DNA of 53,000 bases from an uncultured bacterium. Lineage in GTDB: Bacteria > Verrucomicrobiota > Kiritimatiellia > CAIVKH01. Made by a program: the position numbers and the translations under genes. The notes under the pieces were generated by a model. It saw only the letters and a program-made list of their open reading frames with translations. It searched no databases and was not told the DNA's origin. Positions 8,636 to 17,342 of this stretch are shown in pieces; the stretch's first letter is position 1, and every line of letters starts with the position of its first letter. Where the stretch lies: contig CAIVKH010000047.1 of assembly GCA_903906425.1 (NCBI GenBank), positions 1 to 53,000 on the forward strand. Direction: 5' to 3'.

Positions 8636-9604
8636 TTACGCCGCGGGAGGCGTGGTTTCTCCGGCGGGTGGTTCCACGGTCGGAGATGCGGGCGCGGCGT
8701 CACCGGCGGCCGGCTCCGCTGCCGCTTCTTCTTTCTTCGCGCGCGGTTTTGCGGCGGCGCGGGATTTCTTCTCCTCGGTCTTCGCCTTTTCATCGGCGGC
8801 CTTGATCGACGCCGCGCGGACGGCGGCTTCGGCGCGGGACTTCGCGTGGGCGGCGGCCTCGTCGGCGGCCTTCTTGCGCGCTTCGTCCGCGGCAACCTTT
8901 GAATATTCCTCGTTAGCCTTCGCAATCGTTTCCGCCGTCACGGCCAGAATCAACTGGATCGCGCGGCTCGCGTCATCGTTGCCGGGGATCGGATAATCAA
9001 TCGCATCGGGATCGGAATTCGTGTCAACCATTCCGATGACGGGAATCTTCAACCGGACCGCTTCCTTGATGGCAATGGATTCGCGAACCGTGTCGATCAC
9101 GAAAATCGCCGCAGGCAGATTTTCCATCTCGGTGATGCCTTCGAGATTGAAGCGCAATTTTTCCAGCTCGTGGCGGAGCTGCGAGACTTCCTTCTTCGGA
9201 AGCTTGTCCATCGTGCCATCCGCTTCCATCTTTTCGATTTCGCGAAGCCGGCCGACGCTCTTGCGGATCGTCTGCAAATTTGTCAGCGCGCCGCCGAGCC
9301 AGCGGTTGATCACGAACGGCTGCTTGTTTTTCGTGCCGAGTTCCTTGACCGACTCCTGCGCCACCTTCTTTGTTCCGACGAACAAAATCGAGCGGCCGCG
9401 GATGGTGGTGTCGTAGATGAACTTCTCGGCTTCGAGCAGCTTCTGCAGCGATTTTTCGAGGTCGATGATGTAGATGCCGTTTTTGGCACCGTAAATGTAT
9501 TTCTTCATCTTCGGGTTCCAGCGCTTGGTCTGGTGTCCGAAATGAAGTCCGGCGTCGAGCAGGTCCTGCACCGCGACGCGCGGTGTGTATTCCGCAAATG
9601 TCAT
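8636..9604 (-). CDS. rpsB: 30S ribosomal protein S2 with a long charged C-terminal tail
   Basis: The S2 core is clear: VQDLLDAGLHFGHQTKRWNP at the N-terminus, RSILFVGTKKVAQ, RWLGGALTNLQTI and PVIGMVDTNSDP. The start ATG 9604 is preceded by GGGAGAAAG. Typical S2 is about 230-260 residues; this one is 322. The final 85 or so (from KANEEYSKVAADEARK) are Ala/Lys/Glu-rich and end in a Pro/Ala segment, predicted helical or disordered. The tail does not resemble a known domain. It precedes tsf as usual, behind a structured leader. Confidence 0.96.
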   Translation of the reverse strand: MTFAEYTPRVAVQDLLDAGLHFGHQTKRWNPKMKKYIYGAKNGIYIIDLEKSLQKLLEAEKFIYDTTIRGRSILFVGTKKVAQESVKELGTKNKQPFVINRWLGGALTNLQTIRKSVGRLREIEKMEADGTMDKLPKKEVSQLRHELEKLRFNLEGITEMENLPAAIFVIDTVRESIAIKEAVRLKIPVIGMVDTNSDPDAIDYPIPGNDDASRAIQLILAVTAETIAKANEEYSKVAADEARKKAADEAAAHAKSRAEAAVRAASIKAADEKAKTEEKKSRAAAKPRAKKEEAAAEPAAGDAAPASPTVEPPAGETTPPAA

Positions 9605-9703
9605 GTCTTTCTCCCTGTCTAAATCCCGCTTTGCGGGATTAATCCGCTTTGGCCCGCCTGGAGTTAACGGCGGGCACTCGCTTCCGTCCAGCACACGCCG
9701 GAC
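9605..9703 (-). promoter_or_regulatory. Structured leader of rpsB
   Basis: Three stems lie in the 100 bases before the start codon. An 8-bp stem AATCCCGC/GCGGGATT at 9622-9640 ends next to the ribosome site. A 7-bp stem GCCCGCC/GGCGGGC lies at 9652-9675, and a GTCC/GGAC stem at 9686-9703. S2 is known to repress its own mRNA in other bacteria; this leader could serve that role, but I see no match to a known consensus. Confidence 0.4.
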
Positions 9704-9798
9704 TAATGGGCCGCGGAATCTAGCGCCGGTTTCCCGCAACGCAAGGGATTTCTGCGACAATTTTCCCGCCGCCGCCGCAAAAAGGCCGCGCCGGAAAT

Positions 9799-9897
9799 TT
9801 CCAGTCATTGGGAGATGTTTCCAGTCGTTGGAAAAATCCGGACCGCGAAGTTCCAATGGTTGGAAGCGACCGCTGCGCGAATTTCCAATCATTGGAA
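9799..9897. repeat. Palindrome array, four units, locus 2
   Basis: Units start at 9799 (degenerate, ends GGGA), 9819 (TTCCAGTCGTTGGAA), 9851 (TTCCAATGGTTGGAA) and 9883 (perfect, central C). The last three keep the 32-bp spacing; the first is only 20 bp away. It lies in the divergent gap between rpsB and the subtilase gene. Confidence 0.9.
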
Positions 9898-9946
9898 ATT
9901 CCGCGAACGTTTGCCACGCACGGCGGTCGAAGGTAATCTATCCGCC

Positions 9947-11404
9947 ATGCGCCACTTCATCGTCACAATCGCCCTGCTCGCATTGCCCGTATTTGCCACG
10001 GTTGATCTGCGGCTTGATGGCGACAAAATTTGGATGAAAGCGGACAAGGCGACGCTGCGCGAAGTGATGCAGGCCTTCGTCCACGCGGGCGTGGCGGTGC
10101 GCTACGACGACGGAATCACCGCGACGTGTTCCGGCACGCTGACGAATGCCTCGGCTGACAAAGCACTCGCGAATTTGTTCGGACCGTTCGGCTATGTCAT
10201 CACCTGGGATATGGTGCGCGGGCCGATCGGCGACATCACGCGGCTTTCCGAAATCCAGCTCTTCCGCCAGGGCAACAAGGACGCCGCCCGCCCGCTGGCT
10301 GGCAGCGGCACGCTCGCGGTCACGCGGCTGCCCGGCCACGCGCCGTTCGTCGCCGACGAGATTCTCATCGGCTTCAAGCCCGGAACGAAGATGGAACGGG
10401 TGCGCCAGTTGCTCGCGCAGATGGGCGGGACGATTGTCGGCAGCGTTCCGAAGATCGGCGTCTATCGCATCCGGCTTCCGCCCGGCGCGAATGTTTTGTC
10501 GCTGGTGGACATGCTCAAAAAAGACGGCGTCGTCGCGGCGGCCGAACCGGACTACGTCACCGAAATGCCGCGCGATCCGAACAGCGGCTCCGGCTCGCCC
10601 GCGCTGAAATCGCTCTCGCCGGCGGCCCGCGGTGCGGCCTCCGTGGCGGTGCTCGACTCCGGCCAGCTTTCCGGCAACGGCCTCGACGCCGGCGTCGTCG
10701 GCAAATACAACGCGCTCCAGCCGGACGCGGCAATGTCCGACAACGTCGGCCACGGAACGCAGATGTCCATGATCGTCGCCGGCAGCGTCGCGCCCGACGG
10801 CACGCCGGCCGATCCGCAGTCCGCCGCGGTGCCGGTGCTCGCCGTGAAGACCTTCGACGATTCCGGCCAGACCTCGAATTTTGCGCTGATGAACGCGATC
10901 AACTATGCCGACAGCCAGGGCGCGCGCGTGCTCAACCTGAGCTGGGGCAGCGATTCGAGCAGCGACTTCGTCGCCTCCTCCATCGCGCAAGCGCAGAGCG
11001 ACGGCATGATCGTCGTGGCCGCTGCCGGCAATGAGCCGACCGGCCAGCCGGTCTATCCATCGGCCTATCCCGGCGTCGTCAGCGTTGCCGCGCTGAATGC
11101 CGACGGCACGCCATGGCAAAGCTCGAACTACGGCTCAACGGTGACGGTGTCTGCGCCGGGCTACGCCGAATTTCCCGTCGGCCACGACGGCCCTCCCGGC
11201 ACCTATGCCGGAACCTCCATCGCCAGCGCCTACGTCTCCCGAGCGATGGCCGAATACATGACCCAGAACCCGACGGCCACTTCGCAGCAGGCCGTCACTG
11301 CGCTGACGACATCGGTCACCGACGCCGGCGCGCCGGGCAAGGATCCGGTTTACGGCTATGGCAAGCTCGACGCCGCCGCGATGCAAAAATTCCTCGGCCA
11401 CTGA
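9947..11404 (+). CDS. Secreted subtilisin-family serine peptidase (S8)
   Basis: A 485-residue precursor starting at ATG 9947; the open frame extends upstream through the palindromes but that part is not protein-like. A short signal peptide (FIVTIALLALPVFA) is followed by a roughly 120-residue N-terminal region, then a fervidolysin-like propeptide (VADEILIGFKPGTKME). The catalytic domain has Asp237 (AVLDSGQ), His269 (GHGTQMS), the oxyanion Asn362 (AAAGNEP) and Ser424 (GTSIAS). All three catalytic residues are present, so it should be an active exported peptidase. It ends soon after the catalytic domain, without a sorting domain. Confidence 0.92.
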   Translation: MRHFIVTIALLALPVFATVDLRLDGDKIWMKADKATLREVMQAFVHAGVAVRYDDGITATCSGTLTNASADKALANLFGPFGYVITWDMVRGPIGDITRLSEIQLFRQGNKDAARPLAGSGTLAVTRLPGHAPFVADEILIGFKPGTKMERVRQLLAQMGGTIVGSVPKIGVYRIRLPPGANVLSLVDMLKKDGVVAAAEPDYVTEMPRDPNSGSGSPALKSLSPAARGAASVAVLDSGQLSGNGLDAGVVGKYNALQPDAAMSDNVGHGTQMSMIVAGSVAPDGTPADPQSAAVPVLAVKTFDDSGQTSNFALMNAINYADSQGARVLNLSWGSDSSSDFVASSIAQAQSDGMIVVAAAGNEPTGQPVYPSAYPGVVSVAALNADGTPWQSSNYGSTVTVSAPGYAEFPVGHDGPPGTYAGTSIASAYVSRAMAEYMTQNPTATSQQAVTALTTSVTDAGAPGKDPVYGYGKLDAAAMQKFLGH

Positions 11405-11414
11405 TCGCGAAGAA

Positions 11415-11493
11415 TTCCAATGATTGGAGAACTCCGCCCGGCAAAGTTCCAATGATTGGAAATTCCGGCCGCGCAAACTTCCAATCATTGGAA
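11415..11493. repeat. Palindrome array, three units, locus 3
   Basis: Units at 11415 (last base changed), 11447 and 11479, both intervals 32 bp. They lie between convergent genes, starting 11 bp after the subtilase stop codon. Confidence 0.95.
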
Positions 11494-11536
11494 ACCACGA
11501 TGCCGCACGATTCGCACCAGCCCGCTGCGGAAACTT

Positions 11537-12520
11537 TTATCGCTGCAACTCGCGGGCGGCCTGTTTCGCGAAATAGGTCAGAATGACATCGGCACCCGCG
11601 CGGCGAATCGAAAGCAGCGCCTCCAGCATGCATTTCTTTTCGTCGAGCCAGCCGTTCGCCGCGGCGGCTTTGATCATCGCGTATTCGCCGCTGACGTTGT
11701 AGGCGGCCACCGGAACGTTCACCGCTTCGCGAATCGCGCGGATGATGTCGAGATACGGCAGCGCCGGCTTCACCATCACCATGTCCGCGCCCTCGGCGAC
11801 ATCGAGTTGAACTTCGCGGATCGCCTCGCGCGAGTTTGCGGGATTCATTTGATACGTTTTTTTGTCGCCGGATTTCGGCGCGGAATCGAGCGCGTCGCGG
11901 AATGGGCCGTAAAATGCGGAGGCATATTTTGCCGAGTACGCGAGGATGCCGGTGTTGATGAAACCGTTTTCATCGAGCGCGCGGCGGATCGCGCCGATGC
12001 GGCCGTCCATCATGTCCGACGGCGCGACGATGTCCGCGCCAGCCTGCGCCTGCGCGATGGACATGCCGCAAAGAATTTCCACCGTGCGGTCGTTTTCGAT
12101 CTCGCCGTTTTCGTTCACGTAGCCGTCGTGGCCGTCGCTCGAATACGGGTCCATCGCCACGTCGGTGATGACCGCGATTTCCGGCACGGCGTCTTTGATC
12201 GCTTTCACGGTTTGTTGAAGCAGCCCGTTCGGATTCAGCGATTCGGTCGCGGTTTTGTCCTTCAACTTCTCTGCGAGCGCGGGGAAAAGCGCGACGGCGG
12301 AGATGCCGAGCTTCGCGGCCTCGCGGCATTCCTTCACGATCAGATCGCGGCTCAGCCGGAACTGCTCCGGCATGGATTTGATCGCCACTCGATGATTTTT
12401 TCCCTCGTGGACAAAGAGCGGCAAAATGAAATGCGCCGGCGAAAGCTCGGTCTCGCAAACGAGACCGCGAACGGCCGCGCTCACGCGATTGCGGCGGGGG
12501 CGTAGAATCAGGTTCATCAT
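11537..12520 (-). CDS. hemB: Delta-aminolevulinic acid dehydratase (porphobilinogen synthase)
   Basis: Condenses two 5-aminolevulinate molecules into porphobilinogen in tetrapyrrole synthesis. 327 residues, normal length. Both Schiff-base lysines are present: Lys198 in YSAKYASAFYGPFRDA and Lys251 in MVMVKPALPYLD. The metal segment at 120-132 (DVAMDPYSSDGHDG) has Asp instead of the cysteines of zinc enzymes, so this is the magnesium-type or metal-independent class. Start is ATG 12520, with GAGGA upstream (ATG 12517 is also possible). The ferrochelatase gene lies 1 kb away on the other strand. Confidence 0.96.
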   Translation of the reverse strand: MMNLILRPRRNRVSAAVRGLVCETELSPAHFILPLFVHEGKNHRVAIKSMPEQFRLSRDLIVKECREAAKLGISAVALFPALAEKLKDKTATESLNPNGLLQQTVKAIKDAVPEIAVITDVAMDPYSSDGHDGYVNENGEIENDRTVEILCGMSIAQAQAGADIVAPSDMMDGRIGAIRRALDENGFINTGILAYSAKYASAFYGPFRDALDSAPKSGDKKTYQMNPANSREAIREVQLDVAEGADMVMVKPALPYLDIIRAIREAVNVPVAAYNVSGEYAMIKAAAANGWLDEKKCMLEALLSIRRAGADVILTYFAKQAARELQR

Positions 12521-12573
12521 GTCTTTGTCCTCATGAAATTCCGGCCATTAGCTTGCCGCTTCACGTCGCGAAG

Positions 12574-13467
12574 TCAACCGCGCCGCGACGGCCTGGCGGG
12601 CATCGAGACGATAATGCCGGCGGCGCAAACCATCGCGCCGCCGATGAGCGACCAGCGGTCGAGCTGGTCGTGAAACGCAAAATGGCCGATGATCGCGGCG
12701 AGAGGAACGGTCAGATAATAAACCGGCGCAGCGACGGCGGCGGGCGCGAGCGCGAAGCCTTTTGAGAGCAGCCACTGCGCGACGGATGCCAGCGCACCGC
12801 TCAGGAATAGCGGCAGCCATTGTTCCCAGCCCTGCGGCATCGTCCAGACGAGCGGCAACGGGAAGGCGGTCATCACCGCGCCGCCGAGCGCGAAATAAAA
12901 AACCGTCCGCGTGGCCGGTTCCGTCGCGCCGAGCTTTCGCAATGTCACGAGCGCGCACGAGGCGAAGACTGCGGACATCAGGCCGGCAACCGCACCTGCA
13001 ATTTCTCCGGCCTTCGCGATTTCGCGGAAGGCGTGCGATTCGATGAACGCGACGCCGATGAAGCCGATGAAGACCGCGCCGATAATTCGCGGCGTGATTT
13101 TTTCCTTCAGCCAGATTCGCGCGATCACCGGAATGAACAGCGGCGAGGTGAAATTGAGCATGACGGCTTTGCCGAGCGCGAGATGGTTGATCGCGTAAAA
13201 ATAGGAATACATCGCGCAAAGGCCGAAGCCCGCCCGCAGCAGATGAAACCGCAGAAACTTCGTCTTCATCGAAACAGCGCCGGGATGCGTGACGATTGGG
13301 ATGAGCACGATGAGTCCGAAAAGATTGCGGAAGAAAACCACAATGCCCGAAGGCAGCCCCTGCGTGGCCCATTTGACGGACGTTCCGACCAGCGCCATCG
13401 CGAAGGCGGCAGCGATCATGAACATCGCGCCGCGTTTCAGATTCGTTGTGGTCGGCTGTAAATTCAT
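12574..13467 (-). CDS. EamA/DMT-family membrane transporter
   Basis: A 297-residue protein with about ten hydrophobic segments arranged as two EamA repeats, as in drug/metabolite transporters such as RhaT- or YdcZ-like exporters. Segments such as GAMFMIAAAFAMALVGTSVKW and a conserved LKEKITPRIIGAVFIGFIGV turn support the family. The start is taken at ATG 13467 (MNLQPTTTN); a start ten codons upstream is possible. The substrate cannot be read from sequence. It sits between hemB and hemH, divergently from hemH, so a link to tetrapyrrole or precursor export is possible but only by position. Confidence 0.85.
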   Translation of the reverse strand: MNLQPTTTNLKRGAMFMIAAAFAMALVGTSVKWATQGLPSGIVVFFRNLFGLIVLIPIVTHPGAVSMKTKFLRFHLLRAGFGLCAMYSYFYAINHLALGKAVMLNFTSPLFIPVIARIWLKEKITPRIIGAVFIGFIGVAFIESHAFREIAKAGEIAGAVAGLMSAVFASCALVTLRKLGATEPATRTVFYFALGGAVMTAFPLPLVWTMPQGWEQWLPLFLSGALASVAQWLLSKGFALAPAAVAAPVYYLTVPLAAIIGHFAFHDQLDRWSLIGGAMVCAAGIIVSMPARPSRRG

Positions 13468-13554
13468 CGGTGCGAAAATGCGCGAAGCCGGTGCCAATGG
13501 AAATCAGAAACGCGAAGTTTGCCCGCCGCGGCGCTTGCGATAGATTCCGCGGCG

Positions 13555-14589
13555 ATGAATTCAAATTCGTACGACGCGATCATGCTGGTGTCTTTCGGCG
13601 GGCCGGAGGGTGTGGACGAAGTGATGCCGTTTCTCGACAACGTGCTTCGCGGAAAAAATGTTCCAGACGAGCGCAAGCGCGAGGTGGCGCACCATTACGA
13701 AGCGTTCGGCGGCGTCAGCCCGATCAATGCGCAGAATCGCGCACTGCTTGCGGCGCTCGAAAAGGAATTGCGGGATCACGGCATTTCGCTGCCGATTTAT
13801 TGGGGCAATCGTAACTGGCCGCCATTCGTGACGGACACGATGCGCGCGATGAAAAATGCCGGCGTGAAGAATTTCCTCGCGCTGGTCACGTCGGGCTTCA
13901 GTTGCTACTCCGGCTGCCGGCAGTATCGCGAGGACCTGATTTGCGCGCAGCTGGCCCTCGGCCCCGGCGGGCCGCAGTTCGACAAAATCCGCGTCTGGTA
14001 CAACCATCCCGATTTCATCGAAGTCACGAAGCAGCATTGGCGGCAAGCCGCCGCGTTGTTTCCGGCGGACCGGCGCGCGGGCGTCCGGACGCTTTTCACC
14101 GCGCACAGCGTTCCCGACGCGATGGCGAAAATTTCCGATTACGAAATTCAACTCAAGGAAGCGTGCCGGCTGACCGCCGAGGCCGCGAATATTTCGAACT
14201 GGAGCTTGGGTTTTCAAAGCCGCAGCGGCCCGCCGCACCAGCCGTGGCTCGGCCCGCACATCGGCGACGCGATTCGCGAACTGCACGCCGCCGGAATTCG
14301 CGACTTGATCGTGCAGCCGGTCGGCTTCATTTCCGATCACATGGAAGTCGTGTACGACCTCGATCACGAGGCGAAAAAACTTTGCGCTGATCTCGGCGTC
14401 ACGATGGTTCGCGCGGCGACGCCGGGAATTCATCCGACGTTCGTCGCGATGCTTCGTAAACTGATTCAGGAACGTCTCGATCCGAATTTCCCGAAGGAGT
14501 TTCTCGGTTCGCGCGGCCCGAACCATGACGTTTGTCCGCCAGACTGCTGCGCTTCCGGACGGCCCGCCGCCGCGAGCCGGGGCTCTTGA
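13555..14589 (+). CDS. hemH: Ferrochelatase, probably of the [2Fe-2S]-containing type
   Basis: Inserts ferrous iron into the porphyrin (protoporphyrin or coproporphyrin; not decided by sequence). The 344-residue protein has the family motifs: ILVSFGGPEG-like start, LFTAHSVP with the catalytic His, QSRSGPPHQPWLGP, and GFISDHMEVVYDLD with the conserved His/Glu pair. Cys121 in SGCRQYREDL and the C-terminal CPPDCC match the cysteine pattern of ferrochelatases that hold a [2Fe-2S] cluster, as in mycobacteria. Start ATG 13555 is preferred over a TTG twelve codons upstream. Confidence 0.93.
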   Translation: MNSNSYDAIMLVSFGGPEGVDEVMPFLDNVLRGKNVPDERKREVAHHYEAFGGVSPINAQNRALLAALEKELRDHGISLPIYWGNRNWPPFVTDTMRAMKNAGVKNFLALVTSGFSCYSGCRQYREDLICAQLALGPGGPQFDKIRVWYNHPDFIEVTKQHWRQAAALFPADRRAGVRTLFTAHSVPDAMAKISDYEIQLKEACRLTAEAANISNWSLGFQSRSGPPHQPWLGPHIGDAIRELHAAGIRDLIVQPVGFISDHMEVVYDLDHEAKKLCADLGVTMVRAATPGIHPTFVAMLRKLIQERLDPNFPKEFLGSRGPNHDVCPPDCCASGRPAAASRGS

Positions 14590-14621
14590 ATGGCGGATGA
14601 GACGCTGCGAGAAGTCGTGAC

Positions 14622-15059
14622 ATGGAAGCGCTGTTCAGTCCCTTTTTCTTGATCGCCGGAATCGGATTGGTCATCGCGATTGGGTTGATCGTCGCGGCTT
14701 TTCGCGTTCGCAGCAGGATTGCGAAGGCGGGCTTGGTTTTCCTGACGCTGGTGGCGCTGGCGCCGGCAGGTTTTGTCGTGGATGCATTTTTTTCGGAGCT
14801 GCTCGATGCCCGTTTCCGGACTTACAAGTCGTTCTACCAGGACATCCAGCCGGGGATGACGCGCGCGGAGGTTTTCGCGACGCTTGGACGGCGCTATCCC
14901 AAGTCCGGCCCGCGGCAGAGTCCGGAGGTGATGGCCGACGAGCCGGACAAACTTGGTTTCTTCATGAACGCCGAGGGATCGCGCGAGCCGAACTGCGAAG
15001 GCATCTTCCTGAAGATGGAAAACGGCCGCGTGGTGAAGAAGGAATATTCGCCCGATTGA
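14622..15059 (+). CDS. Small membrane protein of unknown function
   Basis: 145 residues with two transmembrane segments at about 7-28 and 36-53, then a soluble part of about 85 residues. The soluble part contains IQPGMTRAEVFATLGRRYP, which resembles the SmpA/OmlA-like pattern of a short beta-helix domain often found in envelope proteins. Nothing else is recognisable. It starts 33 bp after hemH on the same strand, so it could share its transcript. Convergent with the DUF218 gene, with a palindrome pair between. Confidence 0.65.
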   Translation: MEALFSPFFLIAGIGLVIAIGLIVAAFRVRSRIAKAGLVFLTLVALAPAGFVVDAFFSELLDARFRTYKSFYQDIQPGMTRAEVFATLGRRYPKSGPRQSPEVMADEPDKLGFFMNAEGSREPNCEGIFLKMENGRVVKKEYSPD

Positions 15060-15085
15060 TCTCCCATCGGCCGCGCGCAGGGAGT

Positions 15086-15132
15086 TTCCAATCATTGGAA
15101 AAATCGACCGCGCAAATTTCCAATGATTGGAA
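15086..15132. repeat. Palindrome pair, locus 4
   Basis: Perfect copies at 15086 (central C) and 15118 (central G), 32 bp apart, between two convergent genes. Confidence 0.95.
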
Positions 15133-15151
15133 GTTGCGGTCTGCGCCCGGG

Positions 15152-15814
15152 TCAAATCCATCCGCGGAGCTTATACACCAGCAGCGCGCAGCATTCGCGG
15201 GCGCAATCAATGCCGGCCTGCAGATTCGCCCAGAAGGCATAGCGCATGAACGTGCCGCCGCCGAAGTCGGCCTCCGCGCCGGTGTTGAACGCGGCGAGGC
15301 TGTTGACGTGCTGGAAGCCGGCTTTGCGAAAACACAACAGCGACCTGCGGACGTGCCACGGGCTGGTGACAATCAACACTTCGCCGCTTGCCGCTGCGGG
15401 GCCGAGCAGCGCGGCGACATTGACGGCCTGCTCGTGCGTGTTCAGCGCCTTCGTTTCCATGCGGATGGACTTCGCGGGAATGCCGCGCATCACAAGTTCG
15501 TCGCGCATCCGTCCGACACTGTTGGTCTCCGGGTCGCCGTCCGATGGCAGCGAAACGACATAGACCAGGCCCGTGTGCTCGGCGCCGAAACTCGCGGCGT
15601 GGTAGGTCCGCATCAGACCCGACTCGCTCGGAATTCCGCCGCCGCCAAGCACGACGACGAGCCGCGGTTCGGGCGGCAAAGTCTCTTCATATCCCGTCAT
15701 CCATCGCGCCAGCGGACCGGGAATGCCGAAAAGGCCGATGTAGATTTGCAGCGCGAACGCGAAGGCCATTCCTCGGGCGAGCCACTTCCAGAATCGTTTC
15801 AACCGCTGCGTCAC
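15152..15814 (-). CDS. DUF218/YdcF-family envelope protein
   Basis: 220 residues with one N-terminal membrane segment (about 14-30) and a DUF218 domain. The nucleotide-binding-like strand is VVVLGGGGIPSESGLMRTYHAA, and TKALNTHEQAVNVAALL plus VTSPWHVRRSLLCF are typical of the SanA/ElyC/YdcF group, linked in other bacteria to envelope integrity. Start is GTG 15814, one base after the stop codon of the PQQ-like gene, so translation is probably coupled and this is the last gene of the redox-cluster transcript. A role in that cluster is not evident. Confidence 0.85.
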   Translation of the reverse strand: MTQRLKRFWKWLARGMAFAFALQIYIGLFGIPGPLARWMTGYEETLPPEPRLVVVLGGGGIPSESGLMRTYHAASFGAEHTGLVYVVSLPSDGDPETNSVGRMRDELVMRGIPAKSIRMETKALNTHEQAVNVAALLGPAAASGEVLIVTSPWHVRRSLLCFRKAGFQHVNSLAAFNTGAEADFGGGTFMRYAFWANLQAGIDCARECCALLVYKLRGWI

Positions 15815-15815
15815 A

Positions 15816-17342
15816 TCACTCCTTCAAGTCCGCGCCTTCGGCAATCGCGTAGAGCCAGCGCTGCGTCATCACGTACAGCACGCCATTGGCCGCGACCGGC
15901 GAGGCGGAAATGGAAGAATCAACTTTTGTCTTCGCGAGGATCTTCAGTTCCTTCGATTCGGCGAAGCACCACAGATCGCCCGTGTCGGTGCCGATATAAA
16001 CTTTTCCGTCGGCGATCAGCGGCGAACTCCACATCGGCCGGTGCGTTTCGTGCATCCAGAAAATTTTCCCCGTGTCGGGATCCATGCAGAAAATCCGCCC
16101 GCTGAAATCCGCGGTGAAAAGCATCCCGTCCGCGATTGAAACGGTCGTGAGGCTCCGGTCAATGTTCGTGTTCACCCAGATTTTTCCGCTTTCAGTGATG
16201 TCGCCGGTCTTCGTCGCGTCAATGCAAGCGAGCGCACCGCGGCCTTCCTTGTGCAGCGGATCCTGGCCGACGGACGCATAAACGCGATTGCTGTAGAAAA
16301 CCGGAACCGCGATGCATTCGCTCGGTCCGGCCACCGTTTTGTACGTCCCCGTGCGACCGCCCGCCGCGTTGATGTCAAACGTCCAGACCGTTTTCAGCGA
16401 GCCGATTGATTCGTTATTTTCGGGCGGCGCAGGCGCCGCATCGAAGGCATAGCACACGCCGTCGCCGCCGCCGAAAAATACCAGCTTCTTTCCGTTCACG
16501 ACACCGACCGAAGGTGACGACCACTCGCCATGAAACAGCCGGTGTCCGACGAGCGCATGATCGCGCGCAATGACCGTTCCCGTATTCTTGTCCACGGCGA
16601 TGAGCGACGGTGTGTCGGGATGCGGAACTTTCTTGTGCGATTTGTCCACGCCGTTGCACGGACACGCATAGACATAATCGCCATCAATGATCGGCGACGA
16701 CGCGGACGCGTCCTGCACCCATGCCGCCACGTTGCTCTCCGTGAGCATGTGAACCGCCCAGTCGATCCCACCCGCCTCCGTCTCGAACGACATCGGCTGC
16801 TGCACGCAGCCTTCGACCGTCCATGTGTCTCCCGTGAAATGGGCGGTGCTGCCGTTGTCCTTGCCGTCGGTGTCGAGACAAAGCAGGTCGTCGCGATTGG
16901 AAATCAGATAGAGACGGTTCTTTTCAACAACGGGCGTCGAGCAGATGCCGAGATTCAGGCTGTCGTAATTGTATTGCTTCAGATTTATCGAAAAGCGTGG
17001 AATCGATAGCTGCCACAAAACTTTGCCCGTCGCCTCGTCCAGACCCATCACCATGCCGCCCTGCTTCTGGTTCGTCGTGCCGAGAAAGATTTTCCCATTC
17101 GATATCACCGGCCCGCCGTACGCGTGCGTGCCGAGCCGCGTGCGCCATTTCAAATTCGTTGTCTTCGGCGGCGTCGGCGCGTTCGTGTCAACGAGGTGCG
17201 TCGTGCCCGGGACAAAAGCCGCCGGCAGATTCGTCTCCGCAGAAACCGCATTTCGCGAATTGTCCTTGAAGAACTGCGGCCAGTCCGCGGCAGAAGCTGT
17301 CAGGCAGATGCCGGCGATTAGAGTGATCAGGTGTTTTTGCAT
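15816..17342 (-). CDS. Secreted PQQ-like beta-propeller protein (copy A)
   Basis: 508 residues with a short signal peptide (ITLIAGICLTASAA|DWPQF). The rest is a beta-propeller of PQQ-like repeats: DWPQFFKDNSRN, LDEATGKVLWQL, LIAVDKNTGTVIA, CMDPDTGKIFWMH. No CxxCH haem site, and I cannot identify residues for PQQ or calcium binding, so it may be a BamB-like or purely structural propeller. Its start overlaps the FAD-protein gene by 16 bp, placing it in the same transcript as the redox proteins. A periplasmic electron acceptor or assembly role is inference. Confidence 0.85.
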   Translation of the reverse strand: MQKHLITLIAGICLTASAADWPQFFKDNSRNAVSAETNLPAAFVPGTTHLVDTNAPTPPKTTNLKWRTRLGTHAYGGPVISNGKIFLGTTNQKQGGMVMGLDEATGKVLWQLSIPRFSINLKQYNYDSLNLGICSTPVVEKNRLYLISNRDDLLCLDTDGKDNGSTAHFTGDTWTVEGCVQQPMSFETEAGGIDWAVHMLTESNVAAWVQDASASSPIIDGDYVYACPCNGVDKSHKKVPHPDTPSLIAVDKNTGTVIARDHALVGHRLFHGEWSSPSVGVVNGKKLVFFGGGDGVCYAFDAAPAPPENNESIGSLKTVWTFDINAAGGRTGTYKTVAGPSECIAVPVFYSNRVYASVGQDPLHKEGRGALACIDATKTGDITESGKIWVNTNIDRSLTTVSIADGMLFTADFSGRIFCMDPDTGKIFWMHETHRPMWSSPLIADGKVYIGTDTGDLWCFAESKELKILAKTKVDSSISASPVAANGVLYVMTQRWLYAIAEGADLKE

